DNA of 27,657 bases, taken from contig VGRU01000022.1 of assembly GCA_016875255.1 (NCBI GenBank), positions 1 to 27,657 of the forward strand, in the 5' to 3' direction. How positions within the stretch are numbered: the first letter of the stretch is position 1; each line of letters begins with the position of its first letter. The position numbers and the translations under genes were made by a program. The notes under the pieces are model-generated. The model was not told the DNA's origin. It ran no database searches and saw nothing but the letters and a program-made list of their open reading frames with translations. The DNA comes from Deltaproteobacteria bacterium (GTDB lineage Bacteria > Desulfobacterota > BSN033 > UBA1163). Positions 23,401 to 27,657 of this stretch are shown in pieces.

Positions 23401-24543
23401 ATGAATGAAGAGCGGATGATTCTGTTTGAGCAAATACGAACCCTGGTGGAACAGGCGAGGGGACGTACTGCACGCGCCGTGAATCAAACCATGGTTGAAA
23501 CTTATTGGCATATTGGTCGCCTGATCCTGGAGGAAGAACAAGGGGGAGAGAGTCGGGCGATATACGGTACGAAGCTCATCCCTGAGCTTGGTCGGCGGCT
23601 TACTCAGGAGTACGGAAAAGGGTTTGATGAACGGAATCTACGCAATATGCGACAGTTTTTTCTGACTTTCCCAATTCGGCACGCAGTGAGTGCCGAATCT
23701 GCCGACTTTCCGGAAAAACGGGACGCAGTGCGTACCGAATCTCGGGAGGTGTCAAAGCTAACGATTTCAAACGAGAAATCACCAATTCCGACAATGAGCT
23801 TTCTCCGTCCTGAGCTGAGCTGGACCCATTACCGTCTGTTGTTGCGGGTGGGAAATCCCCAGGCCCGTGACTGGTATATGCGGGAGGCCGCAGAAGCGGG
23901 TTGGAGTTCTCGTGCACTGGAAAGGCAGATAAGTTCCCACTATTACGAACGCCTCCTCGCCAGCCGAGATCGTGAAGCAGTTCAGGCAGAGGCGCGAACG
24001 ATCTCCTCCGAAACTGCTCTTCGGCCTGCTGATACCCTCAAAGATCCCTACGTCTTCGAGTTTCTCGGGTTGCCATCTCAAACCTTTCTGGAAAAGGATC
24101 TGGAAAAAGCCCTTCTGGACAACCTCCAACAATTTCTCCTCGAACTGGGGCGGGGTTTCAGCTTTGTTGGCCGGCAATACAGGGTAAGCACCGAGACAAT
24201 GGATTTTTTCGTTGATCTCGTTTTCTACCATTTCCGCTTGAAGTGTTTCATCCTTATTGACCTGAAAACCGGCAATCTGACACACCAGGACATCGGTCAG
24301 ATGGATATGTATGTCCGGCTCTTCGATGATAGGGTTCGGCAGGGAAATGACAACCCGACTATCGGGCTTATTTTGTGTTCCCAGAAGGATAAAACTATTG
24401 TCCACTACTCGGTGCTCAAGGGAAGCGAACAGCTCTTTGCATCCGAATACCGCCTCTACCTGCCCAGTGAAGAAGAATTGAAATCTGAGCTGGACCGCGA
24501 ACGGGCGATGCTGCTTGAAACCCGACGGGATGATAAGACCTAA
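23401..24543 (+). CDS. DUF1016/YhcG-like PD-(D/E)XK protein
   Basis: A 380-residue protein with both DUF1016 parts. The N-terminal part (about 8-90) has ARAVNQTMVETYWHIGRLI and GKGFDERNLRNMRQFFLTFP. The C-terminal part has FLGLPSQTFLEKDLEKALLDNL and the nuclease-fold core MDFFVDLVFYHFRLKCFILIDLKTG (D272, D287-x-K289) and QDIGQMDMYV. The acidic residue before K is Asp. An unusual insert at residues 92-135 holds two copies of a short repeat before the family resumes at LSWTHYRLLLRVGNP. The gene starts 2 bp after the Mod stop with no good Shine-Dalgarno, so it is probably coupled. Members often sit in restriction loci, but their enzymatic role is poorly known. Confidence 0.88.
   Translation: MNEERMILFEQIRTLVEQARGRTARAVNQTMVETYWHIGRLILEEEQGGESRAIYGTKLIPELGRRLTQEYGKGFDERNLRNMRQFFLTFPIRHAVSAESADFPEKRDAVRTESREVSKLTISNEKSPIPTMSFLRPELSWTHYRLLLRVGNPQARDWYMREAAEAGWSSRALERQISSHYYERLLASRDREAVQAEARTISSETALRPADTLKDPYVFEFLGLPSQTFLEKDLEKALLDNLQQFLLELGRGFSFVGRQYRVSTETMDFFVDLVFYHFRLKCFILIDLKTGNLTHQDIGQMDMYVRLFDDRVRQGNDNPTIGLILCSQKDKTIVHYSVLKGSEQLFASEYRLYLPSEEELKSELDRERAMLLETRRDDKT
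23674..23742 (+). repeat. In-frame direct repeat and hairpin inside the DUF1016 gene
   Basis: ACGCAGTGAGTGCCGAATCT (23681-23700) recurs at 23723-23742 with two mismatches, 42 bp apart, exactly 14 codons. The first copy also sits in a perfect hairpin, ATTCGGCAC/GTGCCGAAT (23674-23698). At the protein level the units read RHAVSAES and RDAVRTES. The repeat lies between two conserved parts of the family, so it looks like an insertion that the protein tolerates. Confidence 0.75.
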
Positions 24544-24557
24544 ACGATTTTAAAGCT

Positions 24558-27545
24558 ATGATGAGACTGCAATTCGATCCCAACCAGCAATACCAGCTTA
24601 ATGCAGTGGCGGCAGTTACAGACCTTTTTGAAGGCCAGCCCCAGGGTGCGCCAGAATACTCCGTTATCCATGTAGAAGGGATGGTAGGTCTCTTTACAGG
24701 ACAGACCCGGACTGAACTGGGTGTGGGAAACCGCCTGCTTCTTGCCGAAGAGAGATTGCTCGCTAATACACGTCAGGTCCAGGGAGAAAACGATATAGAG
24801 GTAGTAGACCCAGATGCCTCCCTTCAGGCCTGGGAACTTTTTGATGCCGGAGTGAATGCCCCTCGCCGATGTCCCCACTTTTCAATCGAAATGGAAACCG
24901 GTACTGGCAAGACCTATGTTTACCTGCGCACTATTTTTGAGCTGTCGCGCCGCTACGGTTTCCAGAAATTCGTCATTGTGGTTCCCAGTGTGGCCATTCG
25001 TGAAGGTGTGCTTAAGAATATTGAGATCACACGTGAACATTTCCGGGCGCTATATAACAACCTCCCTTATGAGTATTTTGTCTACGATGCTAAGAAGGTG
25101 AATCGGCTTCGTCAGTTCGCTGTCAGCAACACCCTTCAAATATTGGTTATCAACATTGATGCTTTCCGTAAGAACTTCATGGGAACCGAGGAAGAGCAGA
25201 AGAGCAATGTCATTTACAAGGAAAGCGACAAGCTCTCTGGCCGACAGCCCATCGAGTTCGTTCAGGCAGCCCGCCCTATCGTAATCATCGATGAACCCCA
25301 GAGTGTGGATTCCACCGAAAAAGCCCAGGAAGCTATAAAGGCGCTCAATCCCCTCTGTACCCTGCGCTATTCCGCCACCCACCGCAATCCATATAACCTG
25401 GTCTATCGGCTTGATCCGGTGCGGGCCTTTGAACTCAAGCTGGTCAAGCAAATCGTGGTGGCCAGCGCAAGAGTAGATGGAGGCATGAACGATGCTTTTG
25501 TAAGGGTGGAGAAGATCGATTACAAAAACGGCATCAAGGCCAAATTGCGTATCCACGTTCAGACCCCCCAGGGCCCGAAGGAAAAACCGGTGACCGTTAA
25601 AAACGGGGCAGATCTATACGTGCTTTCTAATGACCGGTCCTGTTACAAGGATGGCTTTGCAGTCACCGAGATCAATGCAGAACCGGGAAACGAGTACCTG
25701 CGATTTAACAACGGACGCCTGCTCCGGATGGGCGAGGAGATGGGCGGTCTTCGTGAAGACCTATGGCGGGTACAAGTCAAACACACCATAAAGAAGCACC
25801 TGGAAAAAGAATTGCAAGTACGGGAACGAGGAATTAAGGTGTTGAGCCTCTTCTTTATCGATCGTGTGGCGAACTATCGGGATTATGACCAATCAGGTCA
25901 GCCTGTAAAGGGGAAATTTGCAGAGTCTTTTGAGATCCTGCTCGCTGAGGCAGCACAAGAGGAACGCTACTGTGAGCTTGATTGGCTCAAACTACCTGTT
26001 GAGCGACTTCATAATGGCTATTTCGCCCAGGACAAGAAAGGCATATTCAAGGACTCCAGCGAAACTCGCAGCACGCAGGCAGACGATGACGTTTACAACC
26101 TAATCATGAAGGACAAGGAGCGCTTGTTATCATTTGATGAACCCTTGCGTTTCATCTTCAGCCACTCAGCTCTGCGTGAAGGTTGGGACAGCCCCAACGT
26201 CTTCCAGATCTGCACGCTCAATGAAAGCGTGAGCATCGTAAAGAAACGCCAGGAGATCGGTCGCGGTCTGCGGCTACCGGTCGACCAGAATGGTTTGCGC
26301 GTATTCGATGAATCAGTCAACAAACTGTTTGTTGTTGCAAATGAAAGTTACGAAGACTTTGCACGCGCTCTTCAGACTGAATACGAGGAGGACTGTGGCG
26401 TAACTTTCGGCAAGGTACCGCTTACCGCTCTGGCCAGAATCATCAGGGTGGTGGATGGGGAAGAGCGGCCCATCGGCCAGCAGGCCGCCAAGGCCATCCA
26501 AACTGCACTGGTAGAGCAGAAAATGCTGGATGCTGATGGGCGGATTCAACCTGCGTTTGACCCAAAGCGTAAAGATTTCAAGATCGAACTGCCGGAGGAA
26601 CACCGAGACCTTGCACCGGCGGTCGTTGACTTGCTGGCGACATACCAGATCGAACGTCATATCCGAAAAGACAGAGATGAAGGTTCCAACCGTCTTCGCA
26701 AAGAAGTTCAGCTCAGCCCCGAGTTTCAGGCTCTCTGGGAACGCATAAAGCCCAAGACCACCTACCGGGTGGAGTTTGAAACGGAGGTATTAATGCAACG
26801 TGCGGTAGATGCTCTAAAACAGATGCAAAGAATCGATCCAGCCAAGATTTATATTAGCGCTGGACAGATCGGTGTAACCAAGGGAGGGGTGAGCGCCACT
26901 GCCATCAGCGTTGCAGAGGAGCATGTTTCCTACGGCAGCCGCCCTTTGCCTGACATTCTGGCCTATCTACAAAACGAGACGGAACTGACTCGTTCTACCC
27001 TGGTCCGTATTCTCAAGGAATCAGGGAGGCTGTCCGAGTTTTTCATTGACCCCCAGCGCTTCATGGATGCAGTTGCGGCGATCCTGAAGCATGAACTGCA
27101 TCGACTCTTGGTGGACGGGATCAAGTATGAGCGTATTCCAGGGTCAGGATCGGAAGCAGAGTGGGAAATGATGCTCTTCAAAAACGAAGAGCTCATCAAC
27201 TATCTTACAGCTCTTCAGGTTAAAAAGTCGGTGTACGAGTATGTCGTCTACGAGTCCGAGGTAGAACGTGAGTTTGCCAGACGGTTGGACGAGCGCGAAG
27301 ACATCAAACTCTTTGTGAAATTACCAGAATGGTTCAAAATCGATACTCCGGTTGGCCAATACAATCCCGATTGGGCCATCCTTAAGCACGACGGTCAGGT
27401 GCTTTACCTGGTGCGTGAGACTAAAGGAACTAGGGACTTCCTGAAATTGCGTACAATGGAGGCCGATAAGGTTCGTTGCGGGCAGAAACATTTTGAGCTT
27501 CTGGGAGTCCCCTTCGCTGTTACAGTCACTGCAGACGAGGTTTAG
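24558..27545 (+). CDS. Type III restriction enzyme, helicase-nuclease subunit (Res)
   Basis: A 995-residue protein, the usual Res size. The SF2 helicase has METGTGKTYV (112-121), a DEPQS box (245-249) in place of DEAx, SATHR (272-276) and EIGRGLRLPV (566-575). The C-terminal endonuclease has NPDWAI (D938) and VRETKG (E954, K956), a PD...ExK site. Type III Res translocates after recognition by Mod and cuts DNA when two complexes meet. The start is ATG 24558 or 24561; no strong Shine-Dalgarno is seen, and the previous stop is 14 bp away. All motifs look intact, so it should be active as ATPase and nuclease. It is separated from Mod by the DUF1016 gene. Confidence 0.93.
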   Translation: MMRLQFDPNQQYQLNAVAAVTDLFEGQPQGAPEYSVIHVEGMVGLFTGQTRTELGVGNRLLLAEERLLANTRQVQGENDIEVVDPDASLQAWELFDAGVNAPRRCPHFSIEMETGTGKTYVYLRTIFELSRRYGFQKFVIVVPSVAIREGVLKNIEITREHFRALYNNLPYEYFVYDAKKVNRLRQFAVSNTLQILVINIDAFRKNFMGTEEEQKSNVIYKESDKLSGRQPIEFVQAARPIVIIDEPQSVDSTEKAQEAIKALNPLCTLRYSATHRNPYNLVYRLDPVRAFELKLVKQIVVASARVDGGMNDAFVRVEKIDYKNGIKAKLRIHVQTPQGPKEKPVTVKNGADLYVLSNDRSCYKDGFAVTEINAEPGNEYLRFNNGRLLRMGEEMGGLREDLWRVQVKHTIKKHLEKELQVRERGIKVLSLFFIDRVANYRDYDQSGQPVKGKFAESFEILLAEAAQEERYCELDWLKLPVERLHNGYFAQDKKGIFKDSSETRSTQADDDVYNLIMKDKERLLSFDEPLRFIFSHSALREGWDSPNVFQICTLNESVSIVKKRQEIGRGLRLPVDQNGLRVFDESVNKLFVVANESYEDFARALQTEYEEDCGVTFGKVPLTALARIIRVVDGEERPIGQQAAKAIQTALVEQKMLDADGRIQPAFDPKRKDFKIELPEEHRDLAPAVVDLLATYQIERHIRKDRDEGSNRLRKEVQLSPEFQALWERIKPKTTYRVEFETEVLMQRAVDALKQMQRIDPAKIYISAGQIGVTKGGVSATAISVAEEHVSYGSRPLPDILAYLQNETELTRSTLVRILKESGRLSEFFIDPQRFMDAVAAILKHELHRLLVDGIKYERIPGSGSEAEWEMMLFKNEELINYLTALQVKKSVYEYVVYESEVEREFARRLDEREDIKLFVKLPEWFKIDTPVGQYNPDWAILKHDGQVLYLVRETKGTRDFLKLRTMEADKVRCGQKHFELLGVPFAVTVTADEV

Positions 27546-27657
27546 GAAGGGAAGGACGGCTTCATCCCAAAGAAGGAGTTTGGGGGTCACCTTCAAAATT
27601 CGATTAAACACAAAGAGGTGTCATCCATAAAAAAGTTGTCCCAGATTTCCCCGGAGA

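Noticed and set aside
18497..27545. The accessory genes as a DISARM system
   Set aside because: A SNF2 helicase and a methyltransferase are present, but there is no DUF1998 protein, no phospholipase D protein and no drmA-type helicase. The second helicase has type III Res motifs and a C-terminal nuclease.
18497..27545. The accessory genes as a BREX system
   Set aside because: No PglZ-type phosphatase, BrxC ATPase or Lon-like protease is seen, and the methyltransferase is of the type III Mod type.
27546..27657. A further gene after Res
   Set aside because: The last 112 bp show no start with a plausible frame, hairpin or motif; the window ends too early to decide what follows.

Overview
The window is bacterial and of moderate GC content. 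About 15.6 kb is a nearly complete S10-spc-alpha ribosomal protein supercluster, all on the + strand: the end of tuf, then rpsJ-rplC-rplD-rplW-rplB-rpsS-rplV-rpsC-rplP-rpmC-rpsQ-rplN-rplX-rplE-rpsN(type Z)-rpsH-rplF-rplR-rpsE-rpmD-rplO-secY-adk-infA-rpmJ-rpsM-rpsK-rpsD-rpoA-rplQ, closed by a strong intrinsic terminator at 15671-15706. Gene order, SecY, S4 and RpoA read most like a Desulfobacterota/Deltaproteobacteria-type or related environmental genome. That placement is recall, not a computed phylogeny. Every protein here that can carry a zinc site (S14, S4, L36, L24, adenylate kinase) keeps its cysteines. map is absent from between adk and infA. Four ribosomal genes (rpsC, rpsN, rpsE, rpsD) start at TTG behind strong Shine-Dalgarno sequences.

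The operon is unusual in its spacers. Many hold palindromic or short-period repeat DNA: paired hairpins after rpsJ and rplR, an IS200/IS605-like palindromic remnant between rpmC and rpsQ, a 'CTGCC...GGCAG' palindrome before rpsN, and degenerate period-7 (heptad) arrays after rplW, rpsC, rpsQ, rpsH and secY. In the first four of these the heptads also occur inverted on the far side of the spacer, so they form foldbacks. The terminator is followed by a repeat-rich gap of about 470 bp with a 132-bp MITE-like element with 12-bp inverted ends, then by a single metallo-beta-lactamase-fold hydrolase with its own likely promoter.

From 17.1 kb onward the window is an accessory, defence-type region, all on the + strand. 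First comes a winged-helix/MNT nucleotidyltransferase overlapping a HEPN-like protein (a probable toxin-antitoxin-like pair). Its promoter carries a perfect 18-bp palindrome between -35 and -10, and its mRNA is likely almost leaderless. Then come a 59-residue small ORF, a 961-residue SNF2-type helicase, a type III-like beta-class DNA methyltransferase, a DUF1016/YhcG-like PD-(D/E)XK protein and a type III restriction helicase-nuclease (Res). The last four look like one composite system: a type III restriction-modification core (Mod + Res) with a second helicase and a second nuclease-fold protein built in. This is the best candidate for an under-described system in the window.
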